Assembly (NCBI RefSeq): GCF_003236315.1
Contig: NZ_POTY01000039.1
Span: 1-35,578 of the forward strand
From: Micromonospora craterilacus
GTDB taxonomy: Bacteria > Actinomycetota > Actinomycetes > Mycobacteriales > Micromonosporaceae
Direction of reading: 5' to 3'
DNA: 35,578 bases
In this document: positions 26,323-34,475 of the stretch, in pieces
Numbering within the stretch: position 1 is the first letter of the stretch
Layout of the letters: the number at the start of each line of letters is the position of its first letter
The notes under the pieces: generated by a model
What the model was told of the DNA's origin: nothing
The model's database searches: none
Seen by the model: only the letters and a program-made list of their open reading frames with translations
Position numbers and translations under genes: made by a program

Positions 26323-26747
26323 CTCCTCCAGTCGGCCTGTACCTCATCGACACCTCCGCCTGGGGCCGCCTCCGCCAGCCGATCGTCGGAAAGCGAATCA
26401 TGGCGGTGCTCGAGGAGAGGCTTGCCGCGACCTGTCTTCCGTTGGATCTGGAGGACGGGCGGAGCGCCCGGGACTTCCGCGACGCGATGACGGTGCGTGC
26501 CCGTCGGGCGGAGCTGATGATCGATCTTCCGATCACCCCGGCCGTGGCCACCAGAGCGCAGGATCTACAGATGGCGCTGACGGTGCGGGGTTACCACCGG
26601 GCCGCGAGCCCGGTGGACGTCATGGTGGCCGCGACTGCCGCGGAGTACTCGGCGACCGTTCTCCACTACGACCGGGACTTCGACCTGCTGACCGACGTGG
26701 GCGGCCCCCGGTCGGAGTGGGTGTCACCGCCCGGCACGCTTTCCTGA
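26319..26747 (+). CDS. vapC: VapC-family PIN-domain toxin
   Basis: The 142-residue PIN-domain ribonuclease carries acidic residues at the expected places: Asp11 in YLIDTSAW, Glu45 in LPLDLEDG, Asp100 in ASPVDVMVAATA and Asp118/Asp120 in HYDRDFDLL. VapC toxins cut tRNA or rRNA in a Mg-dependent way; the target here is unknown. All catalytic positions are intact, so the toxin is likely active. The pair sits directly after the catabolic operon and is the most likely recent arrival in this stretch. Confidence 0.92.
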   Translation: MTPPVGLYLIDTSAWGRLRQPIVGKRIMAVLEERLAATCLPLDLEDGRSARDFRDAMTVRARRAELMIDLPITPAVATRAQDLQMALTVRGYHRAASPVDVMVAATAAEYSATVLHYDRDFDLLTDVGGPRSEWVSPPGTLS

Positions 26748-26804
26748 CGCTCCGCCGCTCGTGTCGCGGCGGCAACGGCTGGCGCGAGCGGGCAGGATGG
26801 CGAC

Positions 26805-28268
26805 ATGGCCGAGCCGCACGACCTGACCGCGCTGGAACAGGCCGCCGCGATCGCCCGCGGCGAGCTGTCCAGCCTGGACCTGGTCGAGCATCACCTGCAC
26901 CGGGTCGACGCGCTCGGTGACACGGTCGGCGCCTTCGTCACGGTGACCCCGGACCTGGCCCGCGAGGCCGCCCGGGCCGCGGACGCGGCACCGGTGGACC
27001 GGCGCGGGCCGCTGCACGGCGTACCGACCGCGATCAAGGATCTGACGTTGACGGCCGGCGTCCGCACCACTTTCGGCTCCGCCGCGTTCGCCGACTTCGT
27101 GCCGCCGGTCGACGCCGACGTGGTGCGGTTCATCCGAGCCGCCGGCCTGGTCAGCCTCGGCAAGACCACCACCTCCGAGCTGGGCTGCTCGCTCTACTCC
27201 GAGGGGCTGGTGGCCCCGCCGGCCCGCAACCCGTGGGACCTGGCGTACACCGCCGGTGGTTCCAGCGGTGGTGCGGCGGCGGCGGTGGCCGCGGGCCTGG
27301 TGCCGGTGGCCCAGGGCTCCGACGGTGGCGGCTCGCTGCGCATCCCGGCGTCGCTGTGCGGCCTGATCGGCTACAAACCCAGCCGTGGCCTGGTCTCCGG
27401 CGGTCCACTCGGCTTCGGTGGCTTCGGTCTGCCGATCAGCGGCCCGATCGGGCGGACCGTCGCCGACGTGGCCGCGCTGCTCGACGTGCTGGCCGAGCCG
27501 GTGCCCGGCGAGCCGTACCTGCCGCCTCCGCCGCCCGCCGGTGGTTACCTGGCCGCGGCGCGCGCCGCCGCGCCCGGGCGGTTGCGGATCGGCCGGTTCA
27601 CCGCCGCGATGCTCGCCGACGAACCGGTCCACCCGGACTGCGTCGCCGCGGTGGACCGGGCCGCCGCCCTGCTCACCGCCGCGGGCCACGAGGTGGTCGA
27701 GGTGCCACCGCCGCTCGGCCCGCAGGTCTGGCCGCTGTTCGAGATCGTCTGGTACGTCCTCGCGCTCGCGCCGGTGCCGCCCGAGCGGGAGGCCGAGCTG
27801 CTGCCGCTGACCCGGCTCCTGCGGTCCCGGGCCGCCGGGATCTCCGCCGGCACCCTTACCGCCACCCTGGGTGAGATCCAGGCCCAGGTACGCCTCGGCG
27901 TTCGCCGCACGGCCGGTTGCGACCTGCTGCTCTGCCCGACCCTGGCGGCCCCGCAGGCCCCGGTCGGCTGGTTCACCCAGGGGCGCACCCCGGAGGAGGA
28001 CTTCGACCGGCAACGCCGGTTCTCCCCGTACTGCGCGGTCTTCAACGTCACGGGCGAACCGTCCGTGTCGCTGCCGGTCGGGGTGACCGCCGAGGGGTTG
28101 CCGGTCGGGGTGTTGCTCACCGGCCGGTACGGCGACGACGCGAGACTGATCGCGACAGCTGCGCAGCTGGAGCGCTCCAGTGGCGGATGGGATCGCCACC
28201 CCGCAGTCTGGCGCAGCGTGGGCTCCGCTAACGTGAGTGGCAGCGGAGTCGGGAGGTCGCCGCGGTGA
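26805..28268 (+). CDS. Amidase-signature family hydrolase
   Basis: The 487-residue enzyme has the amidase-signature core: the catalytic Lys in GVPTAIKDL, the Gly/Ser-rich [19 protein letters not shown] and the Ser in [14 protein letters not shown], then [11 protein letters not shown]. The Ser-cisSer-Lys triad is complete. Such enzymes cleave a wide range of amides; no subfamily residue tells the substrate. It is not a GatA, since no gatB or gatC gene is near. It follows the tryptophan operon after vapBC, so an acyl- or formyl-arylamide substrate is possible, but that is a guess. The C-terminus has a polar, Ser/Gly-rich tail. The ATG at 26805 follows GCAGGATGG. Confidence 0.9.
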   Translation: MAEPHDLTALEQAAAIARGELSSLDLVEHHLHRVDALGDTVGAFVTVTPDLAREAARAADAAPVDRRGPLHGVPTAIKDLTLTAGVRTTFGSAAFADFVPPVDADVVRFIRAAGLVSLGKTTTSELGCSLYSEGLVAPPARNPWDLAYTAGGSSGGAAAAVAAGLVPVAQGSDGGGSLRIPASLCGLIGYKPSRGLVSGGPLGFGGFGLPISGPIGRTVADVAALLDVLAEPVPGEPYLPPPPPAGGYLAAARAAAPGRLRIGRFTAAMLADEPVHPDCVAAVDRAAALLTAAGHEVVEVPPPLGPQVWPLFEIVWYVLALAPVPPEREAELLPLTRLLRSRAAGISAGTLTATLGEIQAQVRLGVRRTAGCDLLLCPTLAAPQAPVGWFTQGRTPEEDFDRQRRFSPYCAVFNVTGEPSVSLPVGVTAEGLPVGVLLTGRYGDDARLIATAAQLERSSGGWDRHPAVWRSVGSANVSGSGVGRSPR

Positions 28269-28320
28269 CCAGCCACCCGATCCGGTCGAAGGTCTCTCTT
28301 TCCGCCTGGGGGCGTTGGGA

Positions 28321-28623
28321 TTGTCTGTAACCGACACGTTGCTGGTCTTCGTCGGTATCCCGGCAGCCGTTGTGCTGGTGATCGCCGGGCTCGTCTACGC
28401 GGGTAGCCGTGGCGGTGGCGGCGGTGCCAAGCGTTACCGGCCGGGCCGGCCGTTCAGCTTCACGCCAGTGTGGTTCCTGGGCCGGCCGGAGGAGTTGGCC
28501 GACTCGGCCGGCACCGCGCTGGCAGCGGGGGCACAGGCGCCGGCGCTGACCAGCCGTAAGCAGGAGCAGGCCGGCATCGAGGCGCCGGCCGGTGGAACCG
28601 GAGGCGCAAGTGACCGTTGGTGA
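28321..28623 (+). CDS. Small single-pass membrane protein, unrecognised
   Basis: From the TTG at 28321 the protein has 100 residues: a membrane helix near residues 6-27 (LLVFVGIPAAVVLVIAGLVY), a GGGGG turn, a basic stretch AKRYRPGRPF and a polar tail. I do not recognise it. The longer in-frame start at 28237 would overlap the amidase gene and adds no conserved feature. It overlaps the next gene by 14 bases, which suggests coupled expression with the DUF5130-like protein. Confidence 0.65.
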   Translation: MSVTDTLLVFVGIPAAVVLVIAGLVYAGSRGGGGGAKRYRPGRPFSFTPVWFLGRPEELADSAGTALAAGAQAPALTSRKQEQAGIEAPAGGTGGASDRW

Positions 28624-29023
28624 GAAGCAGCCCGAGACCGGGACGGGCACTCCGCCCGACGTGCTCGACGGGCCGTTCTCGACCCGCCAGCTGCTGCGCA
28701 TCGACGAGGCGCTTCGCCTGGCGGATCAGACGACCGGCCTGGACTTCTCGGTCTTCGTGGGCGGCCTCGACGAGCCGGTCCGGGAGCACGCCGAGCGGCT
28801 GCACCGGCAGCTCGCCGAGCCCGACCGCTCGGTGTTGATCGCGATCTCGCCGAACCAGCGGCAGCTCGAGATCGTCACCGGCAGGTACGCCCGCAAGCGC
28901 GTCCCGGACACGTACGCCAAGATCGCCGCGCTGTCGATGGTGGCGGCCTTCGGCGGTGGCGACCTGGCCGGCGGCGTCATCCAGGGCCTCGACCAGCTCT
29001 CCCGGTACGCCGGCAAGGGCTGA
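28610..29023 (+). CDS. DUF5130 (TPM-like) protein
   Basis: The 137-residue protein starts at a GTG five bases after GGAGG. After a polar N-terminus, residues about 25-125 resemble the TPM-like fold of the actinobacterial DUF5130 family: FSTRQLLRIDEALRLADQTT, FSVFVGGLDEPVREHAERLH, VLIAISPNQRQLEIVTGRYA and a Gly-rich helix AFGGGDLAGGVIQGL. There is no signal peptide of its own. Function is unknown. It is probably cotranscribed with the small membrane protein and ends at a strong terminator. Confidence 0.8.
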   Translation: MTVGEKQPETGTGTPPDVLDGPFSTRQLLRIDEALRLADQTTGLDFSVFVGGLDEPVREHAERLHRQLAEPDRSVLIAISPNQRQLEIVTGRYARKRVPDTYAKIAALSMVAAFGGGDLAGGVIQGLDQLSRYAGKG

Positions 29024-29035
29024 CCACTTCCCGTC

Positions 29036-29077
29036 CGGCAGAGCCCGGCCCACCACCGTGTGGGCCGGGCTCTGCCG
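29036..29077 (+). terminator. Strong hairpin terminator after the DUF5130-like gene
   Basis: CGGCAGAGCCCGGCCCAC at 29036-29053 pairs perfectly with GTGGGCCGGGCTCTGCCG at 29060-29077: an 18-bp stem and a 6-base loop, starting 13 bases past the stop codon. There is no T-run, as is usual in actinomycetes. Confidence 0.88.
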
Positions 29078-29145
29078 CGTCCTGGGTCAGGAGCCGGGCA
29101 GACGGGACGAGCGACACCACCGGCCGGTGCCCAGCCAGAACGGCC

Positions 29146-29177
29146 GGGGCCGGCGCAGGCTCACCCACGCCGGCCCC
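29146..29177 (-). terminator. Hairpin terminator after pepN
   Basis: GGGGCCGGCG at 29146-29155 pairs with CGCCGGCCCC at 29168-29177, a 10-bp stem with a 12-base loop, 15 bases past the pepN stop on the minus strand. With the plus-strand hairpin at 29036 it closes the convergent gene pair from both sides. Confidence 0.65.
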
Positions 29178-29191
29178 AAGGTTCTCGTCGA

Positions 29192-31750
29192 TCAGGCGCT
29201 GCGGGCGTCCCTGATCCGGGCGGCGAGGGCGCGGACCACGCCGTCGCGGCCCTCGGCCACCAGCCGGCGCAGCGGCGCCGGGTGACCCTCCTGCGCCAAC
29301 CAGGCGTCGGTGGCCGCGACCGTGTCGTCCTCGACCAGGTAGGCCGGGTACGCCAGCATCGCGAACTCCTGCGCCGGCTCGCTGTCCCGGCTGGCCCAGA
29401 CCTGCCCCACCGCGGTGAAGTACCGCTCCCGGTACGGCGCGACCAGGTCGACCTGGGCCGGGTGGCTGAAGCCCTGCAGCAGCGCCCGGTGCCGCCAGTT
29501 CGGCAGCGCCTCGGTGCCGGTCAGCTGGGCCCAGACCGTCGCCTTGTTCTCCTCGGTCGGCACCAGCGCGTGCGCGTACGCGGCCTCCCGCTCGCCGCTG
29601 GCCGTCTTGTCGCCGGTCAGCTCGGCCTCGATCTCCGCCGCACCGGCCACCCCGTTGGCCACCAGCGCCTGCAGCACGCTCCAGCGCAGCTCGGTGTCGA
29701 TGGTCAGCCCGGTCGTCACCTCCGTGCCGTCCAGCCAGCCGCGCAGGACCGCCAGGTCCTCATCGGAGCGGGCCGCGGAGACGTACGCCCGGGCCCAGGC
29801 CAGCTGGAAGCCGCTGCCCGGGTCGGCGGCGGCGAGGGCGGCCTTCGCGGTGCGGGCCAGCTCTGCCCAGCCGGTCGGCGCCCAGGCCGGGTCGGCGTAG
29901 AAGGTGAGCGCGCTGCTGGCCTGGCGCAGGGTCGCGGTGACCAGGTTGATGTCCGTCTCGGCGGGCAACCCGGCCAGCACCAGCGCCACGTAGTCGCGGG
30001 TGGCCAGTTCCGCGTCGCGGGTCATGTCCCACGCGGCGGTCCAGCACAGCGCCCGCGCCAGCGACGAGTCGAAGCCGGCGATGTGCTGCACCACCGTCGC
30101 CATCGACCGGTCGTCCAGCCGCAGCTTGGTGTAGGTGAAGTCGTCGTCGTTGAGCAGCAGCACGTCGGCCGCGGGCACGCCGGCGAGGTCGGTCAGCTCG
30201 GTCAGCTCACCGTCGACGTCGACCTCGTACCGTTCGCGGCGCACCAGCCGGCCGTCGGTGAGGTCGTAGAGGCCCACGCCGATCCGGTGGGTACGCAGCG
30301 TCGGGTGCCCTTCCGGCGCCTCCTGGCGGACCAGCACCCGCTGGTACGCGCCGTCCGGGCCGATGGTCAGCTCCGGCCGCAGGGTGTTGACCTGTGCGGT
30401 CTCCAGCCACTGTGCGGCGAACGTACGCAGCTTGCGGCCGGAGGCGGTCTCCAACTCGGACAGCAGGTCGTCGAAGGTGGCGTTGCCCCAGGCGTGCCGG
30501 GCGAAGTACGCCCGCAGCCCGGCCAGGAACGGCTCCTCGCCCACGTACGCGACCAGCTGCTTGAGCACGCTGGCGCCCTTGGCGTACGTGATGCCGTCGA
30601 AGTTGACCTCGACCGCCTCCAGGTCGGGCATCTCGCAGTAGACCGGGTGGGTGGAGGAGAGCTGGTCCTGCCGGTAGCCCCAGTTCTTCCGGATGGACAG
30701 GAACGTCGTCCACGCCTCGGTGAACCGGGTGGCGTGCGTGTTGCACCAGTGGCTGGCCCACTCGGCGAACGACTCGTTCAGCCACAGGTCGTTCCACCAG
30801 CGCATGGTGACCAGGTCACCGAACCACATGTGCGCCAGCTCGTGCAGGATCGTGTTGGCCCGCTGCTCGTACTCGAAGTCGGTGACCTGCGAGCGGAACA
30901 GGTAGTGCGACTCGGCGTGCGTCACGCAGCCGAAGTTCTCCATCGCGCCGGCGTTGAAGTCGGGCACCCAGACCTGGTCGTACTTGGGCAGCGGGTAACG
31001 CACCCCGAACTGCTCGTGGAAGAAGTCGAAGCCCTGCGTGGTGACCAGGTTCAGATCGTCGGAGTCGAGGTATTGCGCCATGCTGGCCCGGCAGAAGTAG
31101 CCCAGGTCGATGCCGTCGTGGCTGTACCGCACCTCGTGGTACGGCCCGGCGCACAGCGCGGTGATGTAGGTGCTCATCCGCGGCGATTCGGCGAAGTGCA
31201 GGGTCTTCAGGCCGTCGCCCGCCCCCTCCTCGCGCTCCACCGGCATGTTGGAGATCACCTTCCAGTGCTCCGGAACGGTGGCGTGCCAGGTGTAGACGCT
31301 CTTCAGGTCCGGCTGGTCGAAGCACGCGAAGGTCCGCTGCGCGTCCGCCGTCTCGAACTGGCTGTAGAGGTACGTCTCACCGTCCACCGGGTCGACCGTG
31401 CGGTGCAGGCCCTGCCCCGAGTTCGAGTACGCGAAGTCCGCGTCCACGACCAGCATGTTCTCGCCGGCCAGCCCGGTCAGCGTCAGCCCCTTCTCCGCCG
31501 ACCAGCCGGTCAGGTCGACCGGGTCGCCGTTGAGCGTCGCCGAGCGCACCGAGTCCGCCGCCACCTCGATGAACGTGCTCGCGCCCGGCTCGGCGCATTT
31601 GAAGCGCACCTCGGTGGTCGATCGGTAGGTTCGGCCATCGGCCGCCTGGACGGCGCTGGACAGGTCCAGACTGATGTCGTACCCGGTCACGTCGAGCAGG
31701 CGGGCCCGCTCGGTCGCCTCGACCTGTGTCAGGTTGCGCACTCCCGGCAC
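29192..31750 (-). CDS. pepN: Aminopeptidase N (M1 family)
   Basis: This zinc aminopeptidase has 852 residues, a usual length for actinobacterial PepN. The N-terminal beta domain leads to GAMEN at 268-272, which binds the substrate amino end. HELAH at 303-307 with the downstream Glu of WLNESFAEW forms the zinc site. A long helical ERAP1-like C-terminal domain follows. It releases N-terminal residues from peptides, mainly in the cytoplasm; no signal peptide is seen. The start is the GTG at 31750, with GGAG seven bases upstream; an ATG six codons earlier has a poorer site. The gene stands alone with a hairpin behind it. Confidence 0.95.
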   Translation of the reverse strand: MPGVRNLTQVEATERARLLDVTGYDISLDLSSAVQAADGRTYRSTTEVRFKCAEPGASTFIEVAADSVRSATLNGDPVDLTGWSAEKGLTLTGLAGENMLVVDADFAYSNSGQGLHRTVDPVDGETYLYSQFETADAQRTFACFDQPDLKSVYTWHATVPEHWKVISNMPVEREEGAGDGLKTLHFAESPRMSTYITALCAGPYHEVRYSHDGIDLGYFCRASMAQYLDSDDLNLVTTQGFDFFHEQFGVRYPLPKYDQVWVPDFNAGAMENFGCVTHAESHYLFRSQVTDFEYEQRANTILHELAHMWFGDLVTMRWWNDLWLNESFAEWASHWCNTHATRFTEAWTTFLSIRKNWGYRQDQLSSTHPVYCEMPDLEAVEVNFDGITYAKGASVLKQLVAYVGEEPFLAGLRAYFARHAWGNATFDDLLSELETASGRKLRTFAAQWLETAQVNTLRPELTIGPDGAYQRVLVRQEAPEGHPTLRTHRIGVGLYDLTDGRLVRRERYEVDVDGELTELTDLAGVPAADVLLLNDDDFTYTKLRLDDRSMATVVQHIAGFDSSLARALCWTAAWDMTRDAELATRDYVALVLAGLPAETDINLVTATLRQASSALTFYADPAWAPTGWAELARTAKAALAAADPGSGFQLAWARAYVSAARSDEDLAVLRGWLDGTEVTTGLTIDTELRWSVLQALVANGVAGAAEIEAELTGDKTASGEREAAYAHALVPTEENKATVWAQLTGTEALPNWRHRALLQGFSHPAQVDLVAPYRERYFTAVGQVWASRDSEPAQEFAMLAYPAYLVEDDTVAATDAWLAQEGHPAPLRRLVAEGRDGVVRALAARIRDARSA

Positions 31751-31959
31751 TGTTCGTCTCCATCCCACTCTCGCCGTACGCCGCGGCCGCGTCGTCCGTT
31801 GACCGTCCGTGACGGCCGGTCCGGCCTGAGTCTTGCATGTGAGGGGACCCGGCGGTGGGCGAGGTCACGCGGTCGATCGTCGCCCGGCCGGGCCCCGGCG
31901 GAGTAAAGATCGGAGGTACGCCGGTTGTATCGGCGTCACCGTTGCGAAGGGACCTCACC

Positions 31960-32583
31960 GTGAACGAGCGTGTCGATGTCGACATGTGGTTCGATCCGAT
32001 CTGCCCGTGGGCGTGGCTCACCTCCCGTTGGCTGCTGGAGGTGGAGCGGGTCCGCGAGGTCGACGTCCGGTTCCGCGTCATGAGCCTGTCGGTGCTCAAC
32101 CAGGGCCGGAAACTGTCCGAGCAGTACCAGGAACTGATGCGGACCGGCTGGGGGCCGGTACGCGTCTGCATCGCCGTGCAGCAGCGGTACGGGTCGGACG
32201 CCGTCCGTACCCTCTACACCGCCCTCGGTACCCGGATCCACCTCGGCAAGCAGAAGCTCGGGCCGGAGTTGTACCGGGCCGCGCTGACCGACGCCGGGCT
32301 GGACCCGGCGCTGGCCGCCGCCGCCGAGGACACCGGTCTCGACGCGGCGCTGCGGGAGAGCCACGAGGCCGGCATGCGTCCGGTCGGCACCGACGTCGGC
32401 ACCCCCGTCGTCCACGCGCCCGGCCCGGACGGCCGGCCGGTCGCCTTCTTCGGGCCGGTGGTCACCCCGGCGCCCAAGGGGGAGGCCGCGGGCCGGCTGT
32501 GGGACGGGGTCCTGCTGGTCGCCGGCACGCCCGGCTTCTTCGAACTCAAGCGCAGCCGCGACCTCGACCCCATCTTCGACTGA
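31960..32583 (+). CDS. DsbA-like thioredoxin-fold protein, Rv2466c (mycothiol nitroreductase) family
   Basis: The 207-residue protein follows M. tuberculosis Rv2466c closely in layout: VDMWFDPICPWAWLTSRW at the N-terminus, VRFRVMSLSVLNQ, an inserted helical domain, SHEAGMRPVGTDVGTPVV with the cis-Pro loop, and a final GTPGFFELKRSRDLDPIFD. Rv2466c is a mycothiol-dependent reductase with a CPWC site. Here the site reads CPWA: Cys15 is kept and the second Cys is Ala18. This suggests a monothiol mechanism in which mycothiol resolves the intermediate. The GTG at 31960 has AAGGG upstream; longer starts reach into the promoter shared with pepN. Confidence 0.88.
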   Translation: MNERVDVDMWFDPICPWAWLTSRWLLEVERVREVDVRFRVMSLSVLNQGRKLSEQYQELMRTGWGPVRVCIAVQQRYGSDAVRTLYTALGTRIHLGKQKLGPELYRAALTDAGLDPALAAAAEDTGLDAALRESHEAGMRPVGTDVGTPVVHAPGPDGRPVAFFGPVVTPAPKGEAAGRLWDGVLLVAGTPGFFELKRSRDLDPIFD

Positions 32584-32594
32584 GGTGCAAGGAT

Positions 32595-32640
32595 GGGCCC
32601 CTTGTTAACGCCTGCGATAGAGCACGGGCCCCCTCTCAAC
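32595..32640. repeat. Paired GGGCCCC-type direct repeat
   Basis: GGGCCCCTTGTTAAC at 32595-32609 recurs as GGGCCCCCTCTCAAC at 32626-32640, 31 bases apart, with 12 of 15 positions equal. The pair begins 11 bases after the stop of the thioredoxin-fold gene. I recall GGGCCCCTTGTTAAC-like strings as frequent intergenic repeats in Micromonospora-type genomes; this is memory, unchecked. Each GGGCCC is a palindrome. Confidence 0.55.
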
Positions 32641-32791
32641 ACCGCACCGAGTTGGCGCGCGACGTGCGGTCCGGTGCCCTGCGGGCGTCACCGGCTGCTT
32701 CGTGGGCTCGTTTGACCGGGTGTCCGCAGCGATCCCGGCGGGCCGCATCCGTGCCCGCTGGCCGCAGTCCACAGCTCGTGGAGGCAGCCAG

Positions 32792-33100
32792 ATGGCCAAG
32801 CATCGTGCGTCCGGTGACGATCTCCAGAGTCGGGAGGAGAGCACCGGTGTGGTGGCGTACCGGCCGGACGGCGACCGGCGTTGGCCGGCGCCCCGCCGAG
32901 ACCGGTCGGAAAACACTGCCGGCGTGCTGGCTCGGCCGAGCGTGGTAGGTGTCGCCCGGGTACCCGCCACCTCGCGGTTGACCCCGCCCGGCCAGGAGAT
33001 TCGTAACCAGGGACCGCGGGTGCTGCCCGCCCCTCGTCCCGCGGTGGTGCCCGCGCCCGCCGGTCGGCACCGGCGAGCCGCCGCCGACCCCGATTGTTGA
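32792..33100 (+). CDS. Small basic Pro/Arg-rich protein, unrecognised
   Basis: From the ATG at 32792, with a clear GGAGG at 32780-32784, the protein has 102 residues. It starts MAKHRASGDDLQSREEST and becomes rich in Arg, Pro and Ala, ending HRRAAADPDC. It is strongly basic, probably disordered, with no signal peptide or membrane segment and one C-terminal Cys. I do not recognise it. The good ribosome site is the main support; the codon bias is weaker than in the neighbours. An earlier ATG at 32702 lacks such a site. If it is not a gene, 32584-33201 is a gene-free stretch. Confidence 0.5.
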   Translation: MAKHRASGDDLQSREESTGVVAYRPDGDRRWPAPRRDRSENTAGVLARPSVVGVARVPATSRLTPPGQEIRNQGPRVLPAPRPAVVPAPAGRHRRAAADPDC

Positions 33101-33201
33101 CCGGGGTCCTCCACCGCTGACGAGGGCCCCTCCATTCATCTGGTGGACGAGGTGTGGGTCCGGCGGCGGTGCCAGGTCGGGCGCCGGTAGCGTGATCGCT
33201 C

Positions 33202-34407
33202 ATGACGGTCGTGCACCCGATCACCCGGGCCTGGATCACCACTGGCGGCACCGGCGCGCAGAACTACGACGAGTTCGCCGACGACGCGGAGATCACCGCG
33301 ATCATCGAGGCGAATCCGCACAGCGCCCTCGGCATCGAGATGCCGCATCGGGCGCCGGAGAGCCTCGGCAAGTCCTTCGGCGACGCCCTGCCGGACGCGG
33401 TCAGCCGGCTCGCCGAGGCGAAGGCCGACGGCAGCTACACCCCGGCCGAGCAGGTGGTGGTGCTGTACCGGATCAGCGCGCCCGGCGAGCAGCCGGCGTA
33501 CGGTCTGTTCGCCATGGTCGACACCGGCCAGATCTCCACCCGCGCCGACGAGCCGGGCCTGGTCATCCGCAACGAGGACGTCTTCATCGCCAAGGTGCGC
33601 GAGCGGGTCGCCCTGGCCGAGGCGCTGGGTCACCTGCTCTCGCCCGTACTGCTGCTGCAGACCGGGCGGGGCGACGAGCTGCACGCCGCGCTCGCGGCGG
33701 CCGCCGACGCGGCCGGCGCGCCCGCCGCCACCGACACCGACCAGGCCGGGCGTACCCACGCCATCTGGCTGGTCCAGCCGGGCCCGCAACAGGAGCAGCT
33801 GACCGCGCTGGCCGGCGGAGGTGAGCTGGTCGTCGCCGACGGCAACCACCGCAGCCTGGCCGCCCAGACCGGGGCCCTGCCCCGCTTCCTGGCGGTCGTC
33901 ACGACGCCCGCCTCGGTGGCCATCCAGCCGTACAACCGCCTGGTCAGCGAGCTCACCACCACGCCGGAGGAGCTGATCGACCGGCTCCGCGCCGCCGGCG
34001 CGCAGATCACCGGCGTGGACGGCCCGGTCGAGGTCCCGGCGGCCAGCGGCACCGTCGTGCTCCAACTCCCCGGCCAGGCGTACGCGGTGACGCTGCCGCA
34101 CACCGGCGCGAGCCGGCTGGAAAACCTGGACCACGCCCTGGTCGAGCGGCTGCTGCTGCGCGACGCCCTCGGGCTGGACCCGGGTGACAAGCGGATCACC
34201 TACGTCGGCGGCGACTACCCGGCGAGCTGGCTGACCGGTGAGGTCGAGGCGGGGCGGGCCGAGTTGGCCGTCCTCGTCGCGCCGGTGACCGTCGACGACT
34301 TCGTCGCGGTGAACCTCGCCCGGGAGAAGATGCCGCGCAAGAGCACCTGGTTCACCCCGAAGGCGCGCGGTGGCCTGGTGGTCGCCGAGCTGCCGGACCG
34401 CAGCTGA
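33202..34407 (+). CDS. DUF1015 family protein
   Basis: The 401-residue protein belongs to the DUF1015 family, often annotated as a SerK-like or uncharacterised kinase-related protein. Seen are the N-terminal LGIEMPHRAPES, the central LVVADGNHRSLAAQ (most members have DGHHR, so the first His is Asn here), and the conserved C-terminal FVAVNLAREKMPRKSTWFTP. It is soluble. Some archaeal relatives phosphorylate serine; whether this one does is unknown. The ATG at 33202 has no ribosome site, but TAGCGT at 33188-33193 lies eight bases before it as a possible -10, so the message may be leaderless. A hairpin follows the stop. Confidence 0.85.
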   Translation: MTVVHPITRAWITTGGTGAQNYDEFADDAEITAIIEANPHSALGIEMPHRAPESLGKSFGDALPDAVSRLAEAKADGSYTPAEQVVVLYRISAPGEQPAYGLFAMVDTGQISTRADEPGLVIRNEDVFIAKVRERVALAEALGHLLSPVLLLQTGRGDELHAALAAAADAAGAPAATDTDQAGRTHAIWLVQPGPQQEQLTALAGGGELVVADGNHRSLAAQTGALPRFLAVVTTPASVAIQPYNRLVSELTTTPEELIDRLRAAGAQITGVDGPVEVPAASGTVVLQLPGQAYAVTLPHTGASRLENLDHALVERLLLRDALGLDPGDKRITYVGGDYPASWLTGEVEAGRAELAVLVAPVTVDDFVAVNLAREKMPRKSTWFTPKARGGLVVAELPDRS

Positions 34408-34413
34408 CGTGGC

Positions 34414-34458
34414 GCCCGTCCCGCCCGCACCGCCCCCACGGTGAGCTGCGGGACGGGC
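34414..34458 (+). terminator. Two-level hairpin between the DUF1015 gene and rpiB
   Basis: GCCCGTCCCGC at 34414-34424 pairs perfectly with GCGGGACGGGC at 34448-34458. Within the loop CACCG at 34428-34432 pairs with CGGTG at 34439-34443. The structure starts seven bases past the stop and ends 17 bases before the rpiB ATG, so it should end the first transcript. Confidence 0.75.
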
Positions 34459-34475
34459 CTGACAGACTGCGCGGT

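Noticed and set aside
26805..28268. Amidase as GatA of tRNA amidotransferase
   Set aside because: No gatB or gatC is adjacent and the C-terminal half does not look like GatA.
29060..31906. Plus-strand 948-codon frame over pepN
   Set aside because: A shadow of the pepN codon bias: Val/Gly/Arg-rich with no known domain, while the minus strand carries GAMEN and HELAH.
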